Source: Bremerella cremea (GTDB lineage: Bacteria > Planctomycetota > Planctomycetia > Pirellulales > Pirellulaceae). Taken from it: 64,000 nucleotides of DNA. The stretch covers positions 99,514 through 163,513 of the forward strand of contig NZ_QPEX01000033.1 in NCBI RefSeq assembly GCF_003335505.1. The letters are read 5' to 3'. A program made the translations under genes and the position numbers. Of this stretch, positions 16,327 to 25,104 are shown one piece after another (the first letter of the stretch is position 1; each line of letters opens with the position of its first letter). Under the pieces are notes generated by a model. The model worked only from the letters and a program-made list of their open reading frames with translations. It had not been told where the DNA came from and did not search any database.

Positions 16327-17361
16327 ATGCCTGAAAACACCATGTCACAACCAATTCTGCTTGTTGACGACGACTCGGTTTTCCGTCTCATGGTTAAACG
16401 ATTTCTAGGCTCAGAATTTGATGTGCTGGAAGCAGACTGCCTAGAGGAGGCACGGCACTTATTGGCTCGGCAATCCTTCAGCTGCGTCCTGCTCGACTAC
16501 CGCCTGCCTGATGGAAATGGTCTGCAAATACTTCCCGAATTGGTCTTGATGGACCTACCGGTTGTGATGCTAACAGGCATGGGCAATGAAAAACTAGCAC
16601 TTCAGGCGATTCAACATGGCTGCCAAGCCTACTTGATAAAAGACGACCTCACACGAGACACCCTCATTGATAGCTTTTCCCGCGTTCCTCAAGAAGCTTC
16701 GGAGAAACGCCAAGCCCTTCGGGAACAGATCGTCTTTCCTCAGATCGTCCAAACCGCCTCTCGCCAATGCCGTGAGACAACTGCCGCACTTCGTCAGTTA
16801 CTTCGAATTGAAAACCTTGTCGCGAATGAAAACGTCCAGCACCTCAACCGACTCAGCCACCTCATGCAAGGAGTTTTGACCTACGCCCGGATTCTTTCAA
16901 CGGGTTGGCTGCCGGAACCGATGTCACTGACAAGCACGATCGATCAAGCGCTTGAGGGAATCGACCGAAGCACTATTCCTGTCGAGCTTAAACGAATATC
17001 GCAGCCGTTACCCGCTCTACAATCTGACGCCGATGCCGTGAAAGCGATTGTCCAGAATCTCCTAGAATTCGCAGTCCAACAGCCGCCCGTCAAGCAAGGC
17101 GCATCCATCACGATGCAAATCATGGCCCTGAACTTGGAAGCTTGTGTGCAAATCACAATCTCAGGGCTAACGACCGAATCTTCAGCAGAAAGCCCCAAGT
17201 CCTCGCCCGATTTAATTCATCCAGAATTTGAAGTAAGTCGACTTCTGGTCGAAAAACTTCGCGGACGGCTGTGGCTCGATAAAACAGCAGAGCTTTTCCG
17301 AATTTGCTTTGCCCTGCCCTATCAAGAAGACTTCGCATTGCTTGCGATTGAAGAAAACTAA
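16327..17361 (+). CDS. Receiver domain fused to a degenerate histidine-kinase-like module
   Basis: A 344-residue signalling protein. Residues 5-120 form a complete receiver: acidic pocket DDD (14-16), phospho-acceptor Asp57 (LLDYRLPDG), Thr83 (VVMLTGMG) and Lys105 (AYLIKDD). Residues 150-340 resemble a kinase dimerisation and ATPase region in order and helical pattern (MQGVLTYARI, then AVKAIVQNLLEFAV where an N-box would be). However, no phospho-histidine H-box or glycine-rich G-boxes are visible. It may be a sensor or partner-binding output rather than a kinase. The start may be 16327 or 16342. No partner gene is adjacent. Confidence 0.75.
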   Translation: MPENTMSQPILLVDDDSVFRLMVKRFLGSEFDVLEADCLEEARHLLARQSFSCVLLDYRLPDGNGLQILPELVLMDLPVVMLTGMGNEKLALQAIQHGCQAYLIKDDLTRDTLIDSFSRVPQEASEKRQALREQIVFPQIVQTASRQCRETTAALRQLLRIENLVANENVQHLNRLSHLMQGVLTYARILSTGWLPEPMSLTSTIDQALEGIDRSTIPVELKRISQPLPALQSDADAVKAIVQNLLEFAVQQPPVKQGASITMQIMALNLEACVQITISGLTTESSAESPKSSPDLIHPEFEVSRLLVEKLRGRLWLDKTAELFRICFALPYQEDFALLAIEEN

Positions 17362-17382
17362 GCCTTCTCTATCGAGGAAGCC

Positions 17383-17407
17383 TTCTCTTGGCTTATCACC
17401 AAGAGAA
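17383..17407. terminator. Hairpin between convergent genes
   Basis: TTCTCTTGG (17383-17391) and CCAAGAGAA (17399-17407) form a perfect 9-bp stem with a 7-base loop. It lies in the 63-base gap between the receiver gene and the methyltransferase gene. No long T-run follows on either strand, so it is only a candidate terminator. Confidence 0.4.
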
Positions 17408-17424
17408 AACGAGAAGCAACCCAA

Positions 17425-18123
17425 CTACTCGTCTTTTGTCTTCTCGAAAAACATCATGTGCTGCCACGGCAAGCCGTCAAACTCTTTTGCCAATTGAAAA
17501 CCGTTGGCCTTGTATTCTTTGAGCATCTGTTCTTTGCTCATTTTATGGAGTGTTTTGATCGGGACATTGGGGTCTTCCATACGAAACTCCAACAGCACGA
17601 TCATTCCCTCTGGCTTAAGCGCCTTACGCATTCCGGCTAGCATCTCTGTGGGATGCGAGAACTCGTGATAGACGTCGACACACATAATCAGGTCGACCTC
17701 TCCCTCAGGTAATTTCGGGTCGTCGATATCCCCCAGAATGAGTTCGATATTTTCAATCTTCTTTCGTGCCGCTCTTGCTTTAAGCAGACGCAGCATTTGC
17801 GGTTGAATATCAACGGCTAGAATCTTTCCGTCCTTACCTACCATTTCTGCCAGTTTAAGGCTGTAAAATCCGTTGCCACAGCCCATATCACAGATGGTCA
17901 TTCCTGGCGTTGCTCCCAGGTTTTCGAGCATCTTCTCGCAATCTTCCTCCCGCTGTCGGCTTTCGCGGATCAGCCAAGGCGCACCCTTGTAGTGCATCGT
18001 CTGGGCAATCTCGCGGCCCTGATAGAAGGGCAAACCATTTTGAAGAACGACACCTTCCTGTGCCCTAGCAGAGCCAGACAGGCAGACAATCAACAGCAAA
18101 GTGGAGAAGCAAATGCGGTACAT
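17425..18123 (-). CDS. Class I SAM-dependent methyltransferase with an apparent signal peptide
   Basis: A 232-residue protein. The first 20 or so residues (MYRICFSTLLLIVCLSGSA) look like a cleavable signal peptide. The core is a Rossmann methyltransferase: motif I TICDMGCGNGFYSLKLAE, motif II KILAVDIQPQML, and LIMCVDVYHEFSHP then LKPEGMIVLLEF. Exported SAM methyltransferases are odd because SAM is cytosolic, though such proteins recur in planctomycetes. It follows lpxI by 34 bases on the same strand. A start at 18153 would bury the signal, so I prefer 18123. Substrate unknown. Confidence 0.75.
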   Translation of the reverse strand: MYRICFSTLLLIVCLSGSARAQEGVVLQNGLPFYQGREIAQTMHYKGAPWLIRESRQREEDCEKMLENLGATPGMTICDMGCGNGFYSLKLAEMVGKDGKILAVDIQPQMLRLLKARAARKKIENIELILGDIDDPKLPEGEVDLIMCVDVYHEFSHPTEMLAGMRKALKPEGMIVLLEFRMEDPNVPIKTLHKMSKEQMLKEYKANGFQLAKEFDGLPWQHMMFFEKTKDE

Positions 18124-18157
18124 AAGATCCTGGCAGAGCGGCCAGGCGTACATTGGC

Positions 18158-19051
18158 CTATGCCGCTTCCGTAGAGGTAGCTAAGTCGGCGAGACAATCT
18201 TCTTTCATCGCGAGGATCGTCAAACGATGCCTCTTAGCAAATTCTAACACGGCTGGCTCGTCTAAGAGAATGGTTTTTTCCGCTTCGATGACAAGTGTAC
18301 TTGCCCCAGCATCCACCATGGTTTGCAAAGTTCCGACACCAATGGTCGGGACATCAAACCGCATGTCCTGCTGCGGTTTAGCCACTTTTACAATGGTAAA
18401 TCCTCCGGCTTTGCAAAGCTTCCCGGCCCGCTCGATACATGCGTCGGTACCTTCAATGGCTTCCAAGGCCAGCACGGCTTGGTTTTTGACCGCAACGCTT
18501 TGGCCGATATCAAGCCGCCCAAGTTCCTTGGCCATTTTCCAGCCGAACTCGATATCGCGTAATAACTTTCCTCGTGGCTCGGCGCCAGCGATCATTCCAA
18601 ATTTCACGAGCAACTCCGGTGCAAAGTCGGTTGCAGGCAAGAAGGTAATGCCTTGACGGGCGAATCCTCGGACGATCGCCATTAACAACGTGTCGTCCTT
18701 GCGGTCACCACTTCCCCAAATCATTTGCGGGGCGAATGTTCGGATACAAAACCAATCAGGGCGATGCTTCCACATTGCCCCTCGATCGAACAGCCGGACC
18801 TTATGAATCTTGCCTGCCATGGTCGCCTGACTGGCACGATGCTTCAGAAAGTGATGCTTTACCCTGCCAAGTTGCCCCAAGCCAACCCAGATGGTTTCAT
18901 TGCATATTTCTTCCAGCACCGGATCGGCATGATCTTTGACCGCCGCGCATACCACCGGACGGCCACTACGTTTAATCGCATTGGCCACCACAATCGGTAG
19001 ATTGCCCCAGCCAGCCAAGAGGGCAACCGGATTCGACTCAGCATGGTCCAT
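18158..19051 (-). CDS. lpxI: UDP-2,3-diacylglucosamine pyrophosphatase LpxI
   Basis: LpxI (DUF1009) hydrolyses UDP-2,3-diacylglucosamine to lipid X and UMP in lipid A synthesis, replacing LpxH in many bacteria. The 297-residue protein begins VALLAGWGNLPIVVANAIKR, the N-terminal domain signature, and the C-terminal catalytic domain includes FDVPTIGVGTLQTM and GASTLVIEAEKTILLD. It lies 10 bases after lpxD on the same strand, which confirms the pathway. Length is slightly above the usual 270-290 residues. Confidence 0.9.
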   Translation of the reverse strand: MDHAESNPVALLAGWGNLPIVVANAIKRSGRPVVCAAVKDHADPVLEEICNETIWVGLGQLGRVKHHFLKHRASQATMAGKIHKVRLFDRGAMWKHRPDWFCIRTFAPQMIWGSGDRKDDTLLMAIVRGFARQGITFLPATDFAPELLVKFGMIAGAEPRGKLLRDIEFGWKMAKELGRLDIGQSVAVKNQAVLALEAIEGTDACIERAGKLCKAGGFTIVKVAKPQQDMRFDVPTIGVGTLQTMVDAGASTLVIEAEKTILLDEPAVLEFAKRHRLTILAMKEDCLADLATSTEAA

Positions 19052-19061
19052 CGTAAGATCT

Positions 19062-20129
19062 CTACGATGCCTTACGGATCGCCGGTTGGCTTACCGCTTC
19101 GGCTTCTCTCTCTAATTGTTCAATTCGTTTGGCGAGCGATTTGATGGTCTTACGCATGTCCGGCAAACGCTTGATCGCCATATGTTCGGCCATGATTTCT
19201 TTAATGGGGCCTGCCGGAATACCGAGCGATTGCTGCCCTTCCGGTATATCGGAACCAACACCTGCCTTCGCCCCGACGGCTGCCCCGGTGCCGATATGCA
19301 CGTGATCGCGAACGCCGACCTGGCCTGCCATAACCACATAATCACCGGTCGAAACACTGCCGGCGATGCCAACTTGCGAACAAATCAGGTTGTGCTTACC
19401 CAGACGACAGTTGTGGCCAATCATCACCATATTGTCGATTTTGGTTCCTTCGCCGATCAACGTGGTCCCGTAGGTGCCTCGATCGATGGTTGTGCCAGCG
19501 CCAATTTCGACGTCGGCTTCCAGCACCACGTTGCCCAGTTGAGCGGAGAGAATATGCTTGCCGGTCGACGAATCATAGCCAAAGCCATAAGCACCGAGCA
19601 CTGCCGAGGCATGAATGATGCAGCGATCTCCCACTTCGGTTCGGTCGTACAGAACGACCCCGGGGAAAATCGTTACGTCATTACCGATTCGGCACCCTGC
19701 TTGGATATGAACACCACTATGGACGGTCGTATTCTTACCGACGACCACGCCATCGCTAATGATCGCTCCGGCACCAATCGTGGCCGTGGGATCCACCACA
19801 GCGGCTAACGAAACAATCGCCGAGCGATGAATACCACTGGCCGGCTTTTGTTCCCATGGCAGAAAGAAACGGATTACCTTGCCGAAGGCTTCGTGAACGT
19901 TGGCCACCACGATGCCATCAATGGTTAGCTTTTCCGAGGCCTGCGAAACGAGAACCGCCGAGGCCTGACATTTCTCCATCAGAAGTTGAACCTGGTCTGG
20001 CTTGTCCATCAGGGTGATCTCGCCGGCCACCGCATCGCGGATAATGTTGGCCCCGGTAATAACGAGATCGGGGTTTCCGAACACCGTTCCATCGACGAGT
20101 TCGGCCAGTTGTGCCAGCGTGGTTCCCAT
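19062..20129 (-). CDS. lpxD: UDP-3-O-acylglucosamine N-acyltransferase
   Basis: LpxD adds the N-linked acyl chain from acyl-ACP to UDP-3-O-acyl-glucosamine. The 355-residue protein has the N-terminal uridine-binding domain (MGTTLAQLAELVDGTVFGNP) and a left-handed parallel beta-helix of hexapeptide repeats from about residue 105. The catalytic histidine region is DNMVMIGHNCRLGKHNLICS. A coiled C-terminal helix ends the protein (KSLAKRIEQLEREAE). The start at 20129 has GGAAAGGA about 7 bases upstream; a longer reading to 20210 adds unrelated residues. It leads an lpxD-lpxI-methyltransferase run. Confidence 0.93.
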   Translation of the reverse strand: MGTTLAQLAELVDGTVFGNPDLVITGANIIRDAVAGEITLMDKPDQVQLLMEKCQASAVLVSQASEKLTIDGIVVANVHEAFGKVIRFFLPWEQKPASGIHRSAIVSLAAVVDPTATIGAGAIISDGVVVGKNTTVHSGVHIQAGCRIGNDVTIFPGVVLYDRTEVGDRCIIHASAVLGAYGFGYDSSTGKHILSAQLGNVVLEADVEIGAGTTIDRGTYGTTLIGEGTKIDNMVMIGHNCRLGKHNLICSQVGIAGSVSTGDYVVMAGQVGVRDHVHIGTGAAVGAKAGVGSDIPEGQQSLGIPAGPIKEIMAEHMAIKRLPDMRKTIKSLAKRIEQLEREAEAVSQPAIRKAS

Positions 20130-20210
20130 GGAGGAATCCTTTCCAAAGTGGGATATTTCGATACGGATCGCCTTAATGTACCTCGTACCCCCGTAGCCGA
20201 CCAACATCAA

Positions 20211-21002
20211 TTACCCAGTATTCCGATCAGGCAATAGCGTGCGAACCACATCTAGTAATTCAGGAAAAACAGGGGAATTAGTATCCCCTCTCGGCTTTCC
20301 ATCTCGGCACAAATAGGCGGTCTGCCAACCAAACGTTTGTGGGGCTGAGACGTCATTTTCCCAGTCGTCTCCGATCAGAAATATTTGATCAATCGGAACC
20401 TCGAGCCGCCGCGTTACTTCGGCATAGAACGCTTCAGCCGGCTTAACCCATCCGATCTCGGAAGAGATGAAAAGCTCAAGAGGAAAATCACCAAGATATT
20501 TCTGAATGATCGGGCGTAACCGCTGATCGAAGTTCGAGGCCAGCCCAAGTCGATAGCCGCTTCCTCCAAGCTGCTCAAGCGTGGGAATCACATCGTCAAA
20601 CAGCCGCCAATTCTCTGGCCGGGAAAAGTGATCCCACAGCTTCCGAAATACGGCCTGCTTTTGCGTGGGACTTGGCTGCAATACATGCTCAACAATAGCT
20701 TGCCAGCGTAAAGATTCGCACGGTTCGTCGGTACGTAACGGATCGACAGCACCACGCATTTGCTGAAAAGAAGAAACGCTGTAGCGACCAAGCGCCTCGC
20801 GAAATCGAGCTCTAATCGTCGATTCGTCGAGTTCAATACCATAAAGCCTACCAGCATCCTGATAGGCAACCGCCACAGAAGGATTCGGCTGAATTACCGT
20901 CCCCACCGCGTCCAGAAGTATTACCTGCGGACGCGGTTCAATTTTTTTACCCTTGGCCAGAGGACTACCCCCAAGGGAAGAAGCGATGAATATCGAGACC
21001 AA
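20211..21002 (-). CDS. HAD-superfamily hydrolase, REG-2/HDHD3-like
   Basis: A protein of up to 263 residues with the HAD core. Motif I is VILLDAVGTVIQ, where the nucleophile Asp is kept but the usual second Asp is Val, as in the REG-2-like subfamily. Motif II is LGLASNFDQRL, motif III is WVKPAEAFY and motif IV is IFLIGDDWENDV. The reaction is probably a phosphatase; the substrate is unknown. No ATG lies near the N-terminus. The first available start is a TTG at 21002, overlapping the rseP end by 38 bases, and a later non-ATG codon is possible. It sits between rseP and lpxD. Confidence 0.75.
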   Translation of the reverse strand: MVSIFIASSLGGSPLAKGKKIEPRPQVILLDAVGTVIQPNPSVAVAYQDAGRLYGIELDESTIRARFREALGRYSVSSFQQMRGAVDPLRTDEPCESLRWQAIVEHVLQPSPTQKQAVFRKLWDHFSRPENWRLFDDVIPTLEQLGGSGYRLGLASNFDQRLRPIIQKYLGDFPLELFISSEIGWVKPAEAFYAEVTRRLEVPIDQIFLIGDDWENDVSAPQTFGWQTAYLCRDGKPRGDTNSPVFPELLDVVRTLLPDRNTG

Positions 21003-23073
21003 TCACGGTCACCATCATCGTAAGCACCATTGCCAAGCCCACGTAGGTAAGCCGCAGCATCCACTTCTCGTTAATTGGTTTACCACGAATGCCTTCGTAA
21101 AGCAGGAACATCATGTGGCCACCATCGAGGACAGGAATCGGCAGGAAGTTCACCACTGCTAGGTTCGCGCTAATTAACGTTAGGAAGGTCAGCAGACGGG
21201 CCAAGCCATGCGACGATTCTGCTGTCGCGGCGTAAAGAATTGTGCCTGGTCCACCCAAGCCACTGATTTGCATCTCACCGGTGGCGATCTTTCGGAGAAC
21301 CATCACCACCTGCGTCATCCCTTCACCAACTTCTCGGACGCCTAATGCCAACGAATCGGCGAAACTGTCCGCGTACTGAACCGCTTGCAAAGGCGCGAAG
21401 CGGAGATAGCGAGTTTGCAACATTTCCGTTTCAGAAGCGGTTGCCGTCACTGCCACGTTCTTGGAGATTTCCGCTCCCTTCTTTTGCACCGTTAATATCA
21501 GCGAAGTGTCAGGGGCAGCGATTTGCAAAGCCATCTGCACGGCTTGCCAGGCGATTCCTTCGGACTGAATCTTGAAATCCTTCGTGCCAATGGCCATCGA
21601 ATCGTTGTACTCTTTCGCCTTTTCCGAATTCGACTGGAAACCTACCACCAAGATCTCGTCGCCAGCTTTGATGCCTTCCTTTTCGGCAGAACTACCTGGC
21701 AGCACTTCGGCAACGGTCGTCCCCAAGTTGTAGCTCACACCTAACGTTTGCAGGCCCATTTGGTAGCCGGGGTAATACTGCTCAGCAAACCCCTCTGGCA
21801 CGGCAGTTTCGACGGAAAACGTCTTTTCCTCTTCTCCCCGTTTGACCACCACATCGACCGTTTTGCCAGCCCATTTGGTTTCTCGGCTAGGCAGGGTAAA
21901 TCCGTCACCAACCGGTTCACCATCGATTGAGACGATCTTATCGTCAACTTGAATTCCCACCTTATCAGCAGGGCCACCCTTGCGGATCGCGATGACAGGA
22001 GACATTTCCATCACCAGACCCGTACTGCGATAAGGGATTGTCGGCAAATCGATTTCAACCTGCTCAGTTTTCTCCTTATCACCTTCCGACTCGACCTTGC
22101 GGTCGAACTTCATTTTCAGCACATCGTAGGGGTGATTCGCTACATACTTTTGGTATTCGAGATAGCTCTCGATCGGCGTGTCATTAATGGCGATCAACTG
22201 GTCGCCAGGTTTCATCTCGTCTGCGATTTTTTTCCCGTAGATGCCTTCCATCAATTTCGGAGCAACCATCATTTTGGTTGTGCTCATCGACAGCACACCA
22301 ATGGTCGGCGGAAACGAATCGCCAAAGCCTGGGCGAGGCTGGATCATCAAGACTTCTTGCGTCCCGTCGGGGCGTTTCACCACGAACGGCATCGGCTTCT
22401 TCGATCCGTTAAACGCGATCTGCAGCGACATATCTTTACGGTAGCGAAGATCCTTGCGATCTTTCCCTTCCGCATTGAGACCCACGATCTGGTCACCTGG
22501 CCGCATACCGGCTTGCCAAGCAGGTGAGCCAGGCTGAACCCAACTGATTTTTGCTGGCGTGTAAGAAACACCCAGGTTGTAAGCAATCGCGGCGAAAATC
22601 ACCCCGAAGATCAAGTTAAAAACCACCCCAGCGGAAATGATCGCCATCCGCTGCGGAACGCTCTTGGCGGTGTAGCTGCGTGGATTGACGACCGTTTGTT
22701 TGTTTCCTTGATCGTCAACCGTTTCGATCATCGTGCTGACCGATTCTTCTTCCGAGTTGCCAGGGTTGTCGTCCTGGCCAAGCATCTTCACGTATCCCCC
22801 CAGCGGGATCGTACCGATACCGTATTCGGTCTCGCCCCATTGCTTTTTCCATAAAGACGAGATCGTCCATGGACCAATGGTAATGGGCACATCAAAACCG
22901 ACATAGAACTTATCGCAACGCACGCCACAAGCTTTGGCCACTAAAAAGTGCCCCAGCTCGTGAACAAAAATCACGAGTCCAAGTCCCATAACTCCCAGCA
23001 AAATCGACCCAGCGGTTCCTAAGTATTGGAACAGGCTTGATCCTTCGCTTGCTGCAAACAACAAGTGATCCAC
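20965..23073 (-). CDS. rseP: RseP-like site-2 metalloprotease with expanded PDZ region
   Basis: A 702-residue intramembrane zinc protease. HELGH at 38-42 and the C-terminal LPIPVLDGGHMMFLLYEG (LDG motif) mark the active site within membrane helices. E. coli RseP is about 450 residues with two PDZ domains. Here four PDZ-like modules are visible, around SPAWQAGMRPGDQIVGL, EMKPGDQLIAINDTPI, GPADKVGIQVDDKIVSIDG and SSAEKEGIKAGDEILVVGF. I chose the GTG at 23073 because GAGAGGAG lies 8 bases before it. This makes it overlap dxr by 55 bases. It probably releases anti-sigma factors or clears signal peptides. Confidence 0.85.
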   Translation of the reverse strand: MDHLLFAASEGSSLFQYLGTAGSILLGVMGLGLVIFVHELGHFLVAKACGVRCDKFYVGFDVPITIGPWTISSLWKKQWGETEYGIGTIPLGGYVKMLGQDDNPGNSEEESVSTMIETVDDQGNKQTVVNPRSYTAKSVPQRMAIISAGVVFNLIFGVIFAAIAYNLGVSYTPAKISWVQPGSPAWQAGMRPGDQIVGLNAEGKDRKDLRYRKDMSLQIAFNGSKKPMPFVVKRPDGTQEVLMIQPRPGFGDSFPPTIGVLSMSTTKMMVAPKLMEGIYGKKIADEMKPGDQLIAINDTPIESYLEYQKYVANHPYDVLKMKFDRKVESEGDKEKTEQVEIDLPTIPYRSTGLVMEMSPVIAIRKGGPADKVGIQVDDKIVSIDGEPVGDGFTLPSRETKWAGKTVDVVVKRGEEEKTFSVETAVPEGFAEQYYPGYQMGLQTLGVSYNLGTTVAEVLPGSSAEKEGIKAGDEILVVGFQSNSEKAKEYNDSMAIGTKDFKIQSEGIAWQAVQMALQIAAPDTSLILTVQKKGAEISKNVAVTATASETEMLQTRYLRFAPLQAVQYADSFADSLALGVREVGEGMTQVVMVLRKIATGEMQISGLGGPGTILYAATAESSHGLARLLTFLTLISANLAVVNFLPIPVLDGGHMMFLLYEGIRGKPINEKWMLRLTYVGLAMVLTMMVTVIGLDIHRFFPWG

Positions 23074-24236
23074 TTGTCTGACTCCTCTCGGGCCCAAGCA
23101 TCAAGCTCGAGCAAACGGTTTAAATCGGGGGATAGTTCAAACGGGTGTTCGTCGAGAATAGCTCGACATACCCGGTAAATGTCAACAAATCGAATTTTAC
23201 CTTCTAAAAACCGTTGTACGGCCACTTCATTGGCAGCATTCAAAACGGCTCCCGTGGTCCCACCACGTTGCACCACCTCTTTCCCTAGCTTAAGGGCGGG
23301 AAATCTCTCGTAATCTGGTGGCTCGAACTCTAAGGAAAAGGCCTGGGTCATGTCCAAGGCCTTCGCCGGACACTCGGTTCGTTGGGGATAAGTCATCGCC
23401 AACTGGATTGGCATTCGCATGTCTGGCGGGCTCATCTGAGCCACCACCGAGCCATCGACAAACTCAACCAAAGAATGAACGATCGACTGCGGATGGACAA
23501 CCACCTCGATCTGTTCGACGGAAAGATCAAAAAGCCACTTGGCCTCGATGATCTCTAAGGCCTTGTTCATCATCGTGGCCGAATCCACGGTAATCTTCGG
23601 CCCCATCTTCCAGGTCGGGTGGTCCAATGCCTCTTCGGCAGTCACTTTTAAGAGCTGCTCTGGCGAGAATTTACGAAACGGCCCCCCTGAGGCTGTTAGG
23701 ATAACGCGTTTCACATCCGAGTTTCGGCCTGACTTTAAGGCCTGGAAAATCGCGCTATGTTCGCTGTCGACCGGCAGAATCTCGGCTCCCGACTCTGCGG
23801 CCATTTGAGTGGCTAAATGCCCGGCCACGACCAGGGTCTCTTTGTTCGCCAGGGCCACTCTTTTGCCAGCAGCAATGGCCGCAAACGTACCTTCCAGCCC
23901 AGCTCGACCGACAATCGCAGAAACCACAATATCAGCCTCTTGATGCGAAGAGACCTCTTGTAGTCCGCTTGTCCCGGTAAGCAATTTCGTCTCCGCCGGA
24001 AGCTGCGACCAGTCGAACTTCGCAGCGAGCGCCTCATCGCTGGCAACAATGTAGCGGGGACGATACTGGATCGCGGCTGCTAATAACTCCTCAAGTCGCC
24101 CATGCGCCGAGAGTGCAAAGGGAACAAATGCCCCATCGCTTGCACGAATAACATCAAGCGTGCTACGTCCGATGCTGCCAGTGGCACCCAAGACGACGAC
24201 ACTCTGGCGGGATGTAGGGGAGGACGAGCTTGGCAT
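23019..24236 (-). CDS. dxr: 1-deoxy-D-xylulose 5-phosphate reductoisomerase
   Basis: Dxr makes 2-C-methyl-erythritol 4-phosphate with NADPH, the committed step of the non-mevalonate isoprenoid pathway. The 405-residue enzyme has the NADPH-binding VVLGATGSIGRSTLDVI, substrate and metal residues in ILPVDSEHSAIFQ, ASGGPFR, the flexible loop DHPTWKMGPKITVDSATMMN and VVHPQSIVHSLVEF. Length is normal. It overlaps the start of rseP, a common gene partner of dxr in many bacteria. It is read leftward from a divergent region shared with cmk. Confidence 0.95.
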   Translation of the reverse strand: MPSSSSPTSRQSVVVLGATGSIGRSTLDVIRASDGAFVPFALSAHGRLEELLAAAIQYRPRYIVASDEALAAKFDWSQLPAETKLLTGTSGLQEVSSHQEADIVVSAIVGRAGLEGTFAAIAAGKRVALANKETLVVAGHLATQMAAESGAEILPVDSEHSAIFQALKSGRNSDVKRVILTASGGPFRKFSPEQLLKVTAEEALDHPTWKMGPKITVDSATMMNKALEIIEAKWLFDLSVEQIEVVVHPQSIVHSLVEFVDGSVVAQMSPPDMRMPIQLAMTYPQRTECPAKALDMTQAFSLEFEPPDYERFPALKLGKEVVQRGGTTGAVLNAANEVAVQRFLEGKIRFVDIYRVCRAILDEHPFELSPDLNRLLELDAWAREESDKWITCCLQQAKDQACSNT

Positions 24237-24450
24237 AGACCGGTTCTAAACGAGGATGGCGACTTAAGTAGCGATTGTTCCAGAATTTGCCGTTTCGCGA
24301 AAGATTACTGTGGAAAAGCGTTCAATTAGGAAGCTTAGGTAATTCAGAACCGAGTTGGGTGACCTGTCGAAGCCCCGTGAGCTACCTGATATAAACGGTA
24401 TTACAAAAACCGCGCATTACTTTGCCCTAGCACCATATAACGTTTTTCGC

Positions 24451-25104
24451 ATGATCGTCACCATCGACGGCCCGGCTGGGGCCGGTAAGAGCAGCATCTC
24501 CCGTCAACTGGCGGAAGCCTTGGGATTTGCCTTCCTTGATACTGGCGCCATGTATCGCGCGGTTGCCCTGCTGGGACTGCGGGCCGAGATTGACTGGGCC
24601 GATACCGACCGCTTGGTCGAGCTGACGCAAACAGCCACAATCAACCTAACTGGTTCTGCGGTGTTTTTGAATGGCGAAGATGTGACGCAAGATATTCGCA
24701 CCCAGCGAGTTACCCAGGCAACACGTTATGCCGCCAACAACGTCGGAGTGCGGGAGCAACTGGTCAAAATGCAGCGAGCGATTGCCGCAGGGCAAGATAT
24801 CGTCACCGAAGGACGCGACCAAGGAACGCTCGTATTTCCGAAGGCGGAGTGCAAGATCTACCTGACAGCCTCCCCAGAAGAACGTGCCAGGCGACGCGTA
24901 AGCGACTTGGCCGCCCGTGGCGAATCGGTTGAATTTCAGCAAATCCTCGAGCAACAATCGACCCGCGACGAAGAAGACCAACGGCGAGAAGTAGGCCCCC
25001 TACGCAAAGCAGCAAACGCAATTGAAGTTCTGACCGATGGCATGACCCCTGAGGAAGTGCTGCAGAAACTTATCAAGATTGTTGGACGGTGCCAGCATGC
25101 GTAA
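24451..25104 (+). CDS. cmk: Cytidylate kinase
   Basis: Cmk phosphorylates CMP and dCMP with ATP. The 217-residue P-loop kinase starts MIVTIDGPAGAGKSSISRQL (Walker A) and continues with FLDTGAMYRAVALL (nucleotide-binding), DIVTEGRDQGTLVFP and ERARRRVSDL (lid arginines). I use the ATG at 24451, which gives the family-typical N-terminus; an upstream frame from 24355 is not conserved-looking. The plsC start lies inside its last codons (8-base overlap), so the two genes are coupled. Confidence 0.93.
   Translation: MIVTIDGPAGAGKSSISRQLAEALGFAFLDTGAMYRAVALLGLRAEIDWADTDRLVELTQTATINLTGSAVFLNGEDVTQDIRTQRVTQATRYAANNVGVREQLVKMQRAIAAGQDIVTEGRDQGTLVFPKAECKIYLTASPEERARRRVSDLAARGESVEFQQILEQQSTRDEEDQRREVGPLRKAANAIEVLTDGMTPEEVLQKLIKIVGRCQHA

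Noticed and set aside
19116..19808. A 230-codon plus-strand frame
   Set aside because: It lies antisense to lpxD and arises from the regular hexapeptide code.
21949..22527. A 192-codon plus-strand frame rich in His and Arg
   Set aside because: It is antisense to rseP, with no domain or ribosome site.
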